DNA of 64,000 nt from JAGQNP01 sp038257245 (GCA_038257245.1 JBBSJL010000003.1:1-64000), one strand, 5' to 3'; numbered from the stretch's first letter, positions 1 through 9,640 are shown. Notes: a model not told the origin generated them from the sequence alone. Program-made: numbers and translations.

Positions 1-1129
1 AGACTTTACTAAAAACTGTAGCGGGCCTATTTCTGCCACTACCCCAACTAGAGCCAAACCCACTACTCCTATTAATAGGGTTAGTGGTCGCAAGACTTAT
101 TGGTTTTTGCCCTGACGGCACACTCGTTTTGTCATACCAGTCGTTAATGCCAATATTCTTGTAGTCTATATACGAAAGACTAGAGTTTCCTGGGTACATA
201 CTAGGGTAGGCACCTTGTCTGTAGAATTGAGCTTTATGTGACCCCCCTATAGTACTACCAAACCAATCATTAAATATTCTCCAAAAATTACGATTGCCGT
301 ATGCGCTACATCCATCACCCGAACCGTATAGATTGCTTAGTGCTGCTGCGTTGGGTTGATAGGGTGTATAAATGTAAAGATTTGCTGTAGCTTGATTTTG
401 AATGTATACAGTACTACCACCACATGACCCAAAACTGGGGTGGTAGTATATATAATTGTTTCTCTTGGCTTTGTAATTAAAGCTATCTGGGTTTGCTTCA
501 TATCTACGGAATGCCTTAGCAGCTTGGTAAACTTGATTAAAGAATCCATAGTATTGACTGTCACACGGAGCCGTATCCGGGCAACCATATCCTGTAGCGC
601 TACGATACTGTGAAGACCACGGCCAGTCGTCCGTAACTAATGACTGCTCTTTTTGCAATAATACTATCAATACTTCAGGATTAATGCCGCATGCTATTGA
701 AACGTCATAAATTATTTGGGCAGCACTTTTTGTACCCCCAATGATACTATTTTTACATAAATCACTACCACCATTCGTGACTGTAGGAATTGCTTGGGTA
801 TAGTCTTTCAAGCAAGTGTATGGTGCCGGGTAACCTTTTGAGGCGCCGTATTGGGCACGTGTAGTGCTGCCGCTATAAATGATTGAACCGTTCGTATCAC
901 AGTTCGGCACCTTTGCATTTAAAAATACCTGTATTTGTTGAGGAGATATTGCTGATGTATCAAAAAATATGGAGTCGTCAATAATGCGGCCAGCCTCAAA
1001 ACTAGAACCTGAAAGTGCATTAACTGGTTTCGGCACAATTAAGATATTTATTGCAAAAATAATAACAAACAGAGTAGAGTATAATCCAACGAGTTTTTTT
1101 AGATTATATTTACTATAGTTAACGAACAT
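1..1129 (-). CDS. Secreted lysozyme-like/hemagglutinin-related surface protein, 3' end outside window
   Basis: The minus strand is open from an ATG at 1129 to the window edge: 376 codons with no stop, so the C terminus is missing. The N terminus has a lysine-containing start, a hydrophobic stretch at about residues 15-32 and a likely signal-peptidase site after VNA. The body contains a PEVLIVLLQKEQSLV segment, a GYGCPD segment and a YGNRNFWRIFNDWFG segment. This is the pattern of actinobacterial hemagglutinin-related secreted proteins; the KEQ glutamate sits where lysozyme-fold enzymes carry their catalytic acid. A peptidoglycan- or surface-related role is inferred. The ATG directly follows the stop of the upstream minus-strand gene (TAA then ATG), so the two are probably co-translated. 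Confidence 0.75.
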   Translation of the reverse strand, partial: MFVNYSKYNLKKLVGLYSTLFVIIFAINILIVPKPVNALSGSSFEAGRIIDDSIFFDTSAISPQQIQVFLNAKVPNCDTNGSIIYSGSTTRAQYGASKGYPAPYTCLKDYTQAIPTVTNGGSDLCKNSIIGGTKSAAQIIYDVSIACGINPEVLIVLLQKEQSLVTDDWPWSSQYRSATGYGCPDTAPCDSQYYGFFNQVYQAAKAFRRYEANPDSFNYKAKRNNYIYYHPSFGSCGGSTVYIQNQATANLYIYTPYQPNAAALSNLYGSGDGCSAYGNRNFWRIFNDWFGSTIGGSHKAQFYRQGAYPSMYPGNSSLSYIDYKNIGINDWYDKTSVPSGQKPISLATTNPINRSSGFGSSWGSGRNRPATVFSKV

Positions 1130-1666
1130 TTAATTAATCTCCAGTGTAGTAGTTGAACTACCTCTAATTGTAGCTGAATTATACACAACAGTCACTGACC
1201 ATTCACCATTACTAGTGAACTCAGAACGGGGTACAGTTAGACTGATGCAAGGAGATGAAGATGCGTCTGCAAATGCAGCCACTTCTTTTTGAATGCTCGC
1301 CGCTCCCTTTGTAAATGTTATTACACAGGTACCATCACTAATAACATTGGCTGCAAATGCACGAACTTCAACTTTACTATCGTACTGAGAAGCATCAACA
1401 ATTACTACTTTGGCAGTATTTGGTATCGATATATTTTCATCTCTTTCAATAATTTCTTTTTTTTGCTCGTCTCCAGCTTGTTGTTCTACTTCAGTAGGGG
1501 GTTCTAGATTTATTGTAGGCACATTTTCTTCCTGGGTTATTTCTGCACCTCTATAACTATTTCGGTATAAATAGTAAACAAATCCAGAAGAGATAAGTAT
1601 AAAAATTACTAAAGAGACAATGTATGCTTTTTTTGCTGGTTTTTTGCTGGTTTTTTTATTGTGCAT
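1130..1666 (-). CDS. Single-span membrane-anchored extracellular protein, unknown function
   Basis: A 178-residue protein with a very basic N terminus (MHNKKTSKKPAKK), one membrane span at about residues 14-33, a glutamate-rich linker to about 80 and a C-terminal domain of about 95 residues rich in beta-forming residues, with two cysteines that could pair. The topology (cytosolic start, exported domain) is typical of lineage-specific surface proteins. I do not recognise a family; the C-terminal part could be an Ig-like sandwich, which is inference. It lies immediately upstream of the secreted protein at 1-1129 with no gap between stop and start, suggesting one transcript and a shared job at the cell surface. 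Confidence 0.7.
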   Translation of the reverse strand: MHNKKTSKKPAKKAYIVSLVIFILISSGFVYYLYRNSYRGAEITQEENVPTINLEPPTEVEQQAGDEQKKEIIERDENISIPNTAKVVIVDASQYDSKVEVRAFAANVISDGTCVITFTKGAASIQKEVAAFADASSSPCISLTVPRSEFTSNGEWSVTVVYNSATIRGSSTTTLEIN

Positions 1667-1767
1667 TTACTTTTTCTACTGTTTATATTTGGGGAGTTAG
1701 TGATTAATATAAATTCTATCATAAATAATGACTTAGCACAAGCCTAATGCATCCAGAGCCAAGTTCA

Positions 1768-1776
1768 TGTTATAGT
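1768..1776 (+). promoter_or_regulatory. Extended -10 promoter, leaderless type
   Basis: TGT followed by TATAGT (1771-1776), with only eight bases to the ATG at 1785. No Shine-Dalgarno lies in between. The predicted start of transcription falls at or next to the start codon. Confidence 0.5.
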
Positions 1777-1784
1777 TTTCCTTA

Positions 1785-3860
1785 ATGAGCATCAAGATCC
1801 TTAACTCATCTCGCAGGGCGAGGTCCAACAAACTGAATATACGCAAGTACCTACCAGATTATTTGTTGTTACCAATTGTTCTACCGTCAGCATTCGCAAT
1901 ACTTAGCGTTGTATTAATGATTCTACTGTTATCAGGACTTTTTATAACTTGGGTAATTTTAATAGTTGGTATCCCACTTTTCATAACAAGCTATCTACTG
2001 ATCAATAAAAAATTAAAGGGCCTTAAGCAAACAGGATCTTCAAAGGAACAAAACTTTTTTTTAACGTTAGCGCTTATATTCGTATTTCTATGGGTTGTGG
2101 GCAACTCACTCTATTCATCTCAAAATATATTTATTTATCGTGATCCCGCAATATATGCAGTACAAGGGCAACACTTAATTAATAACAACAATTTTGAAAT
2201 TCAAGGTTCCAATGTATTTGGTAACGATAAGGAGATAGTTAGCCATGCAGTTTCATTTTTACCCATAAAAGATCAGGATAAAGATCCAGATAGACTATAC
2301 ATGCATGGCATGCAAATGCTCCCCGTATACTTAGGAATTGCGGGTAGACTTGTGGGGGGGTCGATGATGCTACATTTAAACCCTCTCTTCGGTGGACTAG
2401 CCTTATTGGCACTTTACGGATTTGCTGTATTGTTTATAAAGCCAAAATGGGCACTACTATCAATATTATTATTTGGTGTTACATTACCACTTATATATTT
2501 CTCCAGAGACAACTACACCGAACCATTAACGACCATATTTGTATTTTCTGGTCTCTCGATGTTTGTTGCTGCCTCACAAAAAAATAGCAGAACACTATGG
2601 TTAGTTGCTGGGATTATTGCGGGCGCCAGCGCACTAACCAGGATAGATGCGTATCTTGTTATCGCTGGATTTATGGTAGCTTCTATTTTGCGGCTGGTAT
2701 GGCTCAAGAACGACAATAAACAATTAAAAAGCACAATTGTATATTTAATTTCGTGTCTATTGGTAATGAGTATTGGCTATACAGCTCTTACATCAATCAG
2801 TGCCAGATATTACTCAGATCTGAGGAGTGGTTTTATGCAACAATTAGCATTACTTGTGGCCGCAGTTGTATCGTGCTTCATCTTTGTCATGTTGATACCA
2901 TGGTTGAAAAAAATATTTCCTAGAACTAGGAATGGCTTATTAGAAAGTCGAGCAATTATTCTACAGGTTATGGCTTTCTTTTCGGTAATAATATTGGCTT
3001 CTAGACCTTTTTGGTACGTTGGGAAGGATATAAAGCAAAATCCATTAGTTGCAATTTTACAGAATGCAGAAGGAAAAATGATAGAGCCACGAAATTACTC
3101 AGAACAAACTTTGAATTGGCTTTGGTGGTATATAGGGCCAATTGCAGCTATTTTAGCTTTATATGCATTTCTTTACGTACTTGGTAAGGTAACTTTCCGT
3201 AAACACATAAAATACATTCCAATTATGTGTATTTTTATTATTACGACTACAGTTTATTTATTAAAGCCAGCAATTACACCAGATCAAATTTGGGCAGCTC
3301 GAAGATTCTTACCGGTTACGATACCATTTTTAGCATTTTTTACCGCCATGGGACTAGGAATTATTGTTAGTAAACTGAATTTAACAAATGATAAGTATAG
3401 AATTCATAAAAAATTCAGCGTTGCCCTATTAATTATTATGATATTTTTGGGTCCTCTATTTATAACTCAGCCATTTATTACAACTAGAGTATATGCAGGA
3501 CAATTAGCTCAGATTAAAACTATATGTAACTCGTTGCCAGAAAACCCAGCATTATTAATGGTGGGTACAAATGGCTACAATCTCATGCAGCCCTTACGTA
3601 CCTATTGCAATATACCTGCAGAACTATTGATTGCGCCGAAGAGCAATAAGCAAATTGAACAAGCAATAAATGAAGCTGAAGCCAAAGGATACAGCCCCGT
3701 TATTGTAGTTGATGGGCACGAGTTGGCACTTGTAGAAACAGAAAAATATACATTGAGATATATTAGTAGTGGGATAGACGAAGATCTAGTAAAGAATCTC
3801 TATAATCCGCCACGTAACACTATTACAGAGGAAAGAAATATATATTTCTTCACTAAATAA
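1785..3860 (+). CDS. GT-C fold membrane glycosyltransferase (ArnT/PMT-like)
   Basis: A 691-residue integral membrane protein with about a dozen hydrophobic segments. The first large outer loop carries the YRDPAIYA motif with Asp120, in the position of the catalytic acidic residue of GT-C enzymes that take sugars from polyprenyl-phosphate donors, and FSRDNYTEP around Asp242 follows. The C terminus (about 570-690) is a soluble exported domain. It probably transfers a lipid-linked sugar to a protein or glycan outside the membrane. It lies next to GT4, GT2 and methyltransferase genes, so a role in surface glycan assembly is likely. It is convergent with the methyltransferase at 3869, eight bases apart. 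The exact sugar and acceptor cannot be told. Confidence 0.75.
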   Translation: MSIKILNSSRRARSNKLNIRKYLPDYLLLPIVLPSAFAILSVVLMILLLSGLFITWVILIVGIPLFITSYLLINKKLKGLKQTGSSKEQNFFLTLALIFVFLWVVGNSLYSSQNIFIYRDPAIYAVQGQHLINNNNFEIQGSNVFGNDKEIVSHAVSFLPIKDQDKDPDRLYMHGMQMLPVYLGIAGRLVGGSMMLHLNPLFGGLALLALYGFAVLFIKPKWALLSILLFGVTLPLIYFSRDNYTEPLTTIFVFSGLSMFVAASQKNSRTLWLVAGIIAGASALTRIDAYLVIAGFMVASILRLVWLKNDNKQLKSTIVYLISCLLVMSIGYTALTSISARYYSDLRSGFMQQLALLVAAVVSCFIFVMLIPWLKKIFPRTRNGLLESRAIILQVMAFFSVIILASRPFWYVGKDIKQNPLVAILQNAEGKMIEPRNYSEQTLNWLWWYIGPIAAILALYAFLYVLGKVTFRKHIKYIPIMCIFIITTTVYLLKPAITPDQIWAARRFLPVTIPFLAFFTAMGLGIIVSKLNLTNDKYRIHKKFSVALLIIMIFLGPLFITQPFITTRVYAGQLAQIKTICNSLPENPALLMVGTNGYNLMQPLRTYCNIPAELLIAPKSNKQIEQAINEAEAKGYSPVIVVDGHELALVETEKYTLRYISSGIDEDLVKNLYNPPRNTITEERNIYFFTK

Positions 3861-3868
3861 ATTGGAAG

Positions 3869-4570
3869 CTAGATCTTCTTATAAACATAGAAATCTGCAA
3901 AAGATTCGTCTATTTCGTTCGATTCTACTTTAAATTTATTTTCTACGGAAGTTACTAGCTTCCAGTTTTTTTGATTCATTTTCACCCAGTCTGTAAATTT
4001 TCTATGTCTTACATGTTGCGCCTGTACTTTCTTATTGTCGTTTGTGTTAGATGCGTAAATTATTACGAATTTATTAGACATAGCAAACATATCTTTCATA
4101 TATTTTTCAAATACGTTGTCTTCAACGAGATGATAAATTACGTCTAAAGACATCGATAAGTCTACTTTAAAAATTTTATGATTATCTCTAAAGTACTCTG
4201 GATCGTAAAGGAAGAAAGATTTTGTTTTATCTTTGTCATAAATTTTTAAACATAGGTCAATACTACTTTTAGAAACATCAAAGCCGATATAATTCTTGAA
4301 ATCAAACAGTTTAAGCTGACTACCGTCGCCACTACCCAGCTCTAAAACGTTATTAATTTTATTCTTTTTTGCAAAATCATTCAAATATTGAGCTTTAAAC
4401 TTGGCTAATCTTCCATAAGAACCTGCACCAGAATTTCCACCTTTTTTATATCTTGACTCCCAATAATTTTTTGAACTAAATGAGCGACTTCTTTTTAGCG
4501 TATGGTAAACGGGTAAACCTGCTTTTTTAACTATTATATTCTGGTAAAGTTTTTTCTTAATATTGCTCAC
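3869..4570 (-). CDS. Class I SAM-dependent methyltransferase
   Basis: A 233-residue protein with the SAM-binding glycine motif LELGSGDGSQ at about residues 78-87, followed by YIGFDVSKSSID (the acidic ribose-binding strand) and DLSMSLDVIYHL (motif IV-like). The first 45 residues are basic and rich in S, R and K. Length and motif order fit Methyltransf_23/25-type enzymes, which in this kind of neighbourhood modify sugars or polyprenyl-linked glycans; the substrate is not readable. It is transcribed away from the GT4 gene at 4649, with a shared 78-bp promoter region. Confidence 0.7.
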   Translation of the reverse strand: MSNIKKKLYQNIIVKKAGLPVYHTLKRSRSFSSKNYWESRYKKGGNSGAGSYGRLAKFKAQYLNDFAKKNKINNVLELGSGDGSQLKLFDFKNYIGFDVSKSSIDLCLKIYDKDKTKSFFLYDPEYFRDNHKIFKVDLSMSLDVIYHLVEDNVFEKYMKDMFAMSNKFVIIYASNTNDNKKVQAQHVRHRKFTDWVKMNQKNWKLVTSVENKFKVESNEIDESFADFYVYKKI

Positions 4571-4648
4571 GAATACTCCCGGTTAAATATGTGATTTTAG
4601 TAATACTGAAGTATAATACATTAAAATGTACATAAATATAAGGTGTAA

Positions 4649-5848
4649 ATGAAAAAAAACTGTATAGTAATTTTAGCTTCAACATTCCCGCGCTGGAAGA
4701 ACGACTCTGTCCCTACATTTGTGTACGATCACGCAATAAACATGAAAGAGTATTTCGAAAAAGTTATAGTTATAGCTCCCCATTATAAAGGTGCAAAAAA
4801 AAATGAGGCATGGGACGGGTTAACTATTAAGAGATTCAGATACTTCTGGCCAGCGAGTGGGGAGAATATAGCGTATGGAAACTTTAAGTCCAATAATGGT
4901 TTTGTCTCAAAAATAAAATCTATCTACTATATCTTCTCCCAGGTGGCATTTACACTAGTTTATACATTAAAATTTAAGCCAGAAATTATCAATGCTCATT
5001 GGATAATACCTCAAGGTTTTTCAGGTGTATTGGTAGGCAGACTAACTAAGACTAAAGTAATATCTTCAGTTCATGGGGGTGATGTATTCACACTTAACGG
5101 TAGGTTCATAAACAAGTTTAAGAAATACGTATTAAAATCATCAGATGCAGTAACTGTTAATAGTACTGTTACGGAACGTGCATGTAGGGTTATGTATAAT
5201 CGTACATACAAAATTATTCCACCCATAGTAGATGTCGACATATTTAAAGGATTAAAAAAATTTGATTTAAACCTAAAAGACAAAATGCTAAATATACTTT
5301 TTGTAGGAAGAATTTCAGAAGAAAAGGGGATCATATACTTGTTAGAAGCAGTATATGAATTAGTGGAAATTAAAGGTATTAAAAAAATAAAAGTGTATAT
5401 TGTTGGAGATGGTCCAGACAGACATAAACTAATAAAATGGGTTGAAGAGCATAGTTTAGAAAACACGATAACTTTTGAAGGGTGGAAACAAAGGAGCGAA
5501 TTAATTAAATATTATGCACTAGCAGATGTATTTGTGGGACCCTCAATAAAGGCTGATAGTGGCTGGGTAGAAGCTTTTGGAATTGTATTTGCCGAGGCTT
5601 CTAGCGCAGGGATACCCATAATTACTACAAATACAGGGGGGATGGTTGATATAGTTAAAAACGGCAAAAACGGCTATTTAGTAAGTCAAAAAAATTCTGT
5701 GGAAATATCAGAAAAAATACAAATATTTTACAATGATAGGGTGAAACTAAATTCTTTCGGCAAAAACGGATCAAAATTTGTATCAAACAGATTCTCTAGC
5801 AAGGTAGTCAGCAAGAAGTTTAACTTATTAGTAGAAGAAATTATTTAG
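4649..5848 (+). CDS. GT4 family glycosyltransferase
   Basis: A 399-residue protein with GT-B architecture. The N-terminal Rossmann half starts ILASTFPRWKNDSVPTFV (the acceptor-side loop of GT4 enzymes) and has VHGGD near residue 140. The C-terminal half has LFVGRISEEKGI and the EAFGIVFAEASSAGIPIITTN region with the donor-binding E-x7-E pair. It would act in the cytosol on a lipid-linked or nucleotide-sugar substrate for surface polysaccharide. AAGGTG lies five bases before the ATG and can serve as ribosome-binding site. Its last eight bases overlap the end of the convergent methyltransferase gene. Confidence 0.85.
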   Translation: MKKNCIVILASTFPRWKNDSVPTFVYDHAINMKEYFEKVIVIAPHYKGAKKNEAWDGLTIKRFRYFWPASGENIAYGNFKSNNGFVSKIKSIYYIFSQVAFTLVYTLKFKPEIINAHWIIPQGFSGVLVGRLTKTKVISSVHGGDVFTLNGRFINKFKKYVLKSSDAVTVNSTVTERACRVMYNRTYKIIPPIVDVDIFKGLKKFDLNLKDKMLNILFVGRISEEKGIIYLLEAVYELVEIKGIKKIKVYIVGDGPDRHKLIKWVEEHSLENTITFEGWKQRSELIKYYALADVFVGPSIKADSGWVEAFGIVFAEASSAGIPIITTNTGGMVDIVKNGKNGYLVSQKNSVEISEKIQIFYNDRVKLNSFGKNGSKFVSNRFSSKVVSKKFNLLVEEII

Positions 5849-6365
5849 TAGCTTCAATATAGTAGCAGAAAGGAAACTCTCTTTTGCCCTTGTAGCTTAA
5901 ATCAATATGCTTAAAAGTTTTAAGCAGTATTCTTAAGCTGTGTTCAGTAAATCTCCAATAATCAGCTGGCTCGTCGTGTAGTGGATAGTACATGGGTAGG
6001 GCAATAATGACTGTCCCATCTTTTTTTAAAGCATTGTAAATATTTTTTACAGCTGTATTGTATTCAAACACATGTTCTAAGACGTTCATGCAAAGAATTA
6101 CATCATACTTATTTGAGTCTCTCATTTTTGTAACATCTAATATCCTATGACCAAAATCTTTTATTATGTCAGTTTGAATGAATTCATTATCGTTTAAAAA
6201 TAAATGTTTTGCAGAGTAAGAGTGTCTATCCTTTACTTTTTTACCACTACCGATTTCAAGAATTTTTAATCCCTTTTTATTTTTAGCAAATTCTGCCACT
6301 TTATTGAATTGATACTTGCGGGCCCCAGTTATGTTGTGTATAAAAAATCTTGCAGCTCTCTTCAT
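5841..6365 (-). CDS. Class I SAM-dependent methyltransferase (Methyltransf_11-like)
   Basis: A 174-residue protein with the SAM motif ILEIGSGKKVKDR, an acidic strand QTDIIKD and MNVLEHVF (motif IV and its helix), typical of small methyltransferases found among glycan genes. It is the last gene of a four-gene minus-strand operon (UDP-glucose dehydrogenase, GT2, flippase-like, methyltransferase), and its start overlaps the stop of the flippase-like gene in an ATGA-type junction. It is short: the substrate-recognition C terminus is minimal. Substrate unknown; a sugar or lipid carrier is inferred from context. Confidence 0.7.
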   Translation of the reverse strand: MKRAARFFIHNITGARKYQFNKVAEFAKNKKGLKILEIGSGKKVKDRHSYSAKHLFLNDNEFIQTDIIKDFGHRILDVTKMRDSNKYDVILCMNVLEHVFEYNTAVKNIYNALKKDGTVIIALPMYYPLHDEPADYWRFTEHSLRILLKTFKHIDLSYKGKREFPFCYYIEATK

Positions 6366-7285
6366 CCTTTTTTATCCTCCATCGTGTTAGTGCTTCCAAT
6401 ATAATTGTTCTTATTATTTTTCACGGCAAATGCAACTGGTGTTATTATTGCAAATGTGACAAAAAGTAATAATCTTTCAAGTGTAGATGCAATAACTATA
6501 TCATTTATTCCGATGCCCATTCTACTTGACGCCAATAGTAATAGCCCTTCACGTATGCCGACAGCTCCAGGTGTTATTGCAAAGGCAAGCGAAAATTGTC
6601 CAATTGCGGTATAAATTAGTAAGCCTTTAATATCAATATTTGCTCCAATTGCATGTAGTGAAATACCGTACACAAGTAAGCTCCCAATAATCTGTATAAC
6701 ATTAATTAAGGAGATATTTTTAATGTTATATTTTTTGAGGGAATTATATTTTTTGAGATAACTGATTTTATCGACTATGAGAGATACTGTACCTTGATAC
6801 AATACCGGTGCACAAAGCAACATTATAATTATGATAATCAGAAACGCATTATCGGTCGATAAAAATACAGAAACAATTATAAGGATAAAAGAAATGTAAA
6901 ATAAGCTCAGGTATTGTATTATCGTAAAACCAAAAAAACTTTTATAGCTAATAGACTGTTTAGTTTTTACAAAAACCGCCCTTATGCCAACCCCTCCTTG
7001 CAAGAAACCAAAAAAATTTACGAGCGATGAATAGGCAGTAACTTTAAGCAATTCTACCAATTTAGAATTTTTGTTGTTCTGGACAATAACTTCTCTCAGT
7101 ATAAGAGCTGCCGAAAATAATATGGTTAGCTGACCAGTTATAATTAGAAAAATATCAAATAAACCTATCTGCGTTAACCTATTAAATTCAGACCGATTAT
7201 TGTATGCGTAAAAAGAAAACAAAAATAATACCAAAACAAAAGCTAATATTTGAATTAACTTTTTATATTTTTTAACGTAACTCAA
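6362..7285 (-). CDS. Flippase-like integral membrane protein (LPG synthase TM / UPF0104 family)
   Basis: A 307-residue protein with about eight membrane spans. It contains the FGFLQGGVGIRAVFVK and TPGAVGIREGLLL segments, which are signatures of the lysylphosphatidylglycerol-synthase membrane region family (AglD-like). Members without the soluble synthase domain accompany glycosyltransferases and are proposed to move lipid-linked sugars or assist GT-C enzymes. Its start overlaps the 3' end of the upstream GT2 gene by 14 bases. The pair GT2 (polyprenyl-phosphate sugar synthase) plus this protein suggests supply of lipid-linked sugar to the GT-C enzyme encoded at 1785. Confidence 0.75.
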   Translation of the reverse strand: MSYVKKYKKLIQILAFVLVLFLFSFYAYNNRSEFNRLTQIGLFDIFLIITGQLTILFSAALILREVIVQNNKNSKLVELLKVTAYSSLVNFFGFLQGGVGIRAVFVKTKQSISYKSFFGFTIIQYLSLFYISFILIIVSVFLSTDNAFLIIIIIMLLCAPVLYQGTVSLIVDKISYLKKYNSLKKYNIKNISLINVIQIIGSLLVYGISLHAIGANIDIKGLLIYTAIGQFSLAFAITPGAVGIREGLLLLASSRMGIGINDIVIASTLERLLLFVTFAIITPVAFAVKNNKNNYIGSTNTMEDKKG

Positions 7286-8213
7286 GTCTTTTTGTTCTCT
7301 CTAAATCGTTCTCGGTAATAATACGGTTTGTCTTAATCAAATCTGCTATCACCCCCAGTACGCAGAATAATAAACCTGCAGTAAATAGGGCTACGCCGAG
7401 AAGTAGTGATTGTACATGCTGCCCAGGGTCAGAAGACCCAATAGTTAGTGCGAGGTATCTTACAAAAGGTACGGTACTTAGCACTAATAGAGACACACCA
7501 GGGATGACAAAGACTTTCAACGGCTCGTGCATAAAGTAACTCTTGGCAATTACCCGCCCGGTCATATACATGTGCTGCCATATGTTTTTAAACAGTCTAG
7601 ATTTGCGTGTTGGTGGATTTGTAGTGACTGGAACTGACGAGATCGCCATGCGTTTCCTGCCCGCATGAATTATGCTTTCTGTGCAGTAGCTGAATGAGTT
7701 AACGATGTGCATTTTTATTGCTGCTTCCCGTGAGTACGCCCTAAACCCACTAACAGTATCTGGTACATTCGTTTTCGCTGCTTTATTTACTATCCAAGAT
7801 CCAAATCTTTGCATAGTTTTCTTGAAGAGCCCAAAATGGGCAATTGTATCGGTCTGACGATCACCAATTACAATATCCGCACTCCCGTCTAATATAGGCA
7901 CAACTAGTTTAGGAATGTCTGCTTGGGGGTATTGGTTGTCACCGTCGGTATTTACAATGACGTCTGCACCATGCGCAAGACAGTAGTCTAATCCGTCCGT
8001 GAATGAACGGGCTAGACCCTGATTGGTTCTGTGTGTGACGAAATGCTTAACACCAAAGTTCTTAGCTACTTCTACTGTTTTATCCGTAGACCCATCATTA
8101 ATAATTAGTATCTCTACAGACTTAAAGCCCTCAACCTTTTTAGGTATAGTCTTTAGGACGTCTCGTAAGGTATTTTCTTCGTTCAGGCACGGAATTTGCA
8201 CAAATAGTTTCAT
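7272..8213 (-). CDS. GT2 glycosyltransferase, dolichyl/polyprenyl-phosphate sugar synthase-like
   Basis: A 313-residue protein. The N-terminal GT-A domain starts with IPCLNEENTL and has INDGSTDKT and the NTDGDNQYP (DxD) metal site, then SGFRAYSREAA. Two hydrophobic segments near residues 235-295 anchor it in the membrane, as in DPM1/GtrB-like enzymes with C-terminal spans. The reaction would be transfer of a sugar from a nucleotide donor (GDP-mannose is made nearby) to a polyprenyl phosphate on the cytosolic face. It shares one base with the stop of the UDP-glucose dehydrogenase gene. Confidence 0.8.
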   Translation of the reverse strand: MKLFVQIPCLNEENTLRDVLKTIPKKVEGFKSVEILIINDGSTDKTVEVAKNFGVKHFVTHRTNQGLARSFTDGLDYCLAHGADVIVNTDGDNQYPQADIPKLVVPILDGSADIVIGDRQTDTIAHFGLFKKTMQRFGSWIVNKAAKTNVPDTVSGFRAYSREAAIKMHIVNSFSYCTESIIHAGRKRMAISSVPVTTNPPTRKSRLFKNIWQHMYMTGRVIAKSYFMHEPLKVFVIPGVSLLVLSTVPFVRYLALTIGSSDPGQHVQSLLLGVALFTAGLLFCVLGVIADLIKTNRIITENDLERTKRLELR

Positions 8214-9565
8214 TATTTTCCTCTTCCTACTCCGATGTAGTTTAGCCCAAAACCACCAATAACTGAAGGGTCTAGAATGTTAACTGCATCAATTATAAGA
8301 TTTCCCGACATTAGGTCTGCGATTTCTTTAAAATTTAGTTTCTTAAATTCTTCCCATTCCGTTGCTATTAATATTGCATCTACTCCAGTAACTGCATCTC
8401 TAAGGGAAGACTTAACCACAACTGAGCTTCTGAGATCTCCGCCAGCTTCTATATTTGCATGCGGATCAAATGCAGTAACCTTTGCTCCAGATTTGTCTAA
8501 TATATTTGCTAATTTTACTCCAGGAGATTTTCGGGAATCGCTTGTGCCCGCCTTGAAGGCAAGCCCAAGTACTGCTACTTTTTTGTTCTCGAGAGTCTCA
8601 AGTTCCCCCTGAGCTTTATTAGCAATATATCCAGGCATACTTTCGTTAATATCGGTCACAGCAATCATAATAGGCATATCAACACCGTACTCTGAGGCGC
8701 TTGCGATTAAGCCGCTTACATCCTTTGGGAAGCAGCCACCACCATAACCACGCCCAGCATTTAAAAATGCTCTACCAATACGGTTATCTGCGCCTACTGC
8801 ATCCATAACATCAACTACATCAGCTCCAGATTCGTCCGCAAGTTTAGCAATAGAATTAGCAAAAGATATTTTAAGTGCTAGGAAGGCGTTTGCAGTAACT
8901 TTAATTAGTTCTGCACTATTACGGTTTGTTCTAATATATTTCCCCGATGGTTTATTGATAGGCTCCACGTTAATTATTTTTGCAATTTTATCTTTATTTT
9001 TTTCTAGTTGCTCATATATAGACATTACTTTAGTTATTGCTGAATCGTTATTGCTACCGACCACAACTCTGTCAAACCATAGACTATCTAGTATAGCTGT
9101 TCCTTCGCGGAGAAATTCCGGATTTGAAACATAGGCTATTTTCCTCTGCTCTTTTTTAAACAATAATTCTATATTTTCACCAGTACCTACTGGAACCGTA
9201 CTTTTCTGTACGAATACAGCAACATCGTTTGCATTTTCACTAATAGTTTTTGCAACTGAATAAATATAACTTAGGTTCGAGCTGCCATCTGGGTTATCAG
9301 GAGTACCCACACAGGAAAATATGACCTCGCTATTTTTAATTACAGCTGGCTGATCAGTTATAGAGAGGTTTTTTTGTCTCAACGCTTCTTGTAGTAACTC
9401 ATCAATACCTTGCTCATAGAAAAAAGATTTACCAGATCTTAATATTTTCAATCTCTTGGGGTCGTTTTCTATTAAGTTGACCTTAAACCCAGAATTAGCA
9501 AACAGCACAGCGGATGTTAGGCCAACATATCCAGCACCAAAAATCGAAATATTACCTTTTACCAT
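8213..9565 (-). CDS. ugd: UDP-glucose/UDP-sugar 6-dehydrogenase
   Basis: A 450-residue protein with the full three-part layout of the UDP-glucose/GDP-mannose dehydrogenase family. The NAD-binding GAGYVGL motif is at residues 10-16, the central domain carries the catalytic cysteine in GGGCFPKD, and the C-terminal UDP-binding domain has LGLAFKAGTSDSRKSP. It oxidises UDP-glucose (or UDP-ManNAc/GlcNAc in sister families) to the uronic acid in two NAD-dependent steps. It is first in the minus-strand operon that continues with GT2, flippase-like and methyltransferase genes, so its uronic acid product probably enters the surface polysaccharide. Confidence 0.9.
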   Translation of the reverse strand: MVKGNISIFGAGYVGLTSAVLFANSGFKVNLIENDPKRLKILRSGKSFFYEQGIDELLQEALRQKNLSITDQPAVIKNSEVIFSCVGTPDNPDGSSNLSYIYSVAKTISENANDVAVFVQKSTVPVGTGENIELLFKKEQRKIAYVSNPEFLREGTAILDSLWFDRVVVGSNNDSAITKVMSIYEQLEKNKDKIAKIINVEPINKPSGKYIRTNRNSAELIKVTANAFLALKISFANSIAKLADESGADVVDVMDAVGADNRIGRAFLNAGRGYGGGCFPKDVSGLIASASEYGVDMPIMIAVTDINESMPGYIANKAQGELETLENKKVAVLGLAFKAGTSDSRKSPGVKLANILDKSGAKVTAFDPHANIEAGGDLRSSVVVKSSLRDAVTGVDAILIATEWEEFKKLNFKEIADLMSGNLIIDAVNILDPSVIGGFGLNYIGVGRGK

Positions 9566-9640
9566 TTACTCAATTATACATTGTATTGCGTTGTTTTTTT
9601 TAAATGGCCAATACCAGTTATAAAAGTTATCATTATAGCT

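Noticed and set aside
337..588. 83-codon open frame on the minus strand
   Set aside because: It is out of frame with the continuous 376-codon gene that covers 1-1129 on the same strand and has signal peptide and family motifs.
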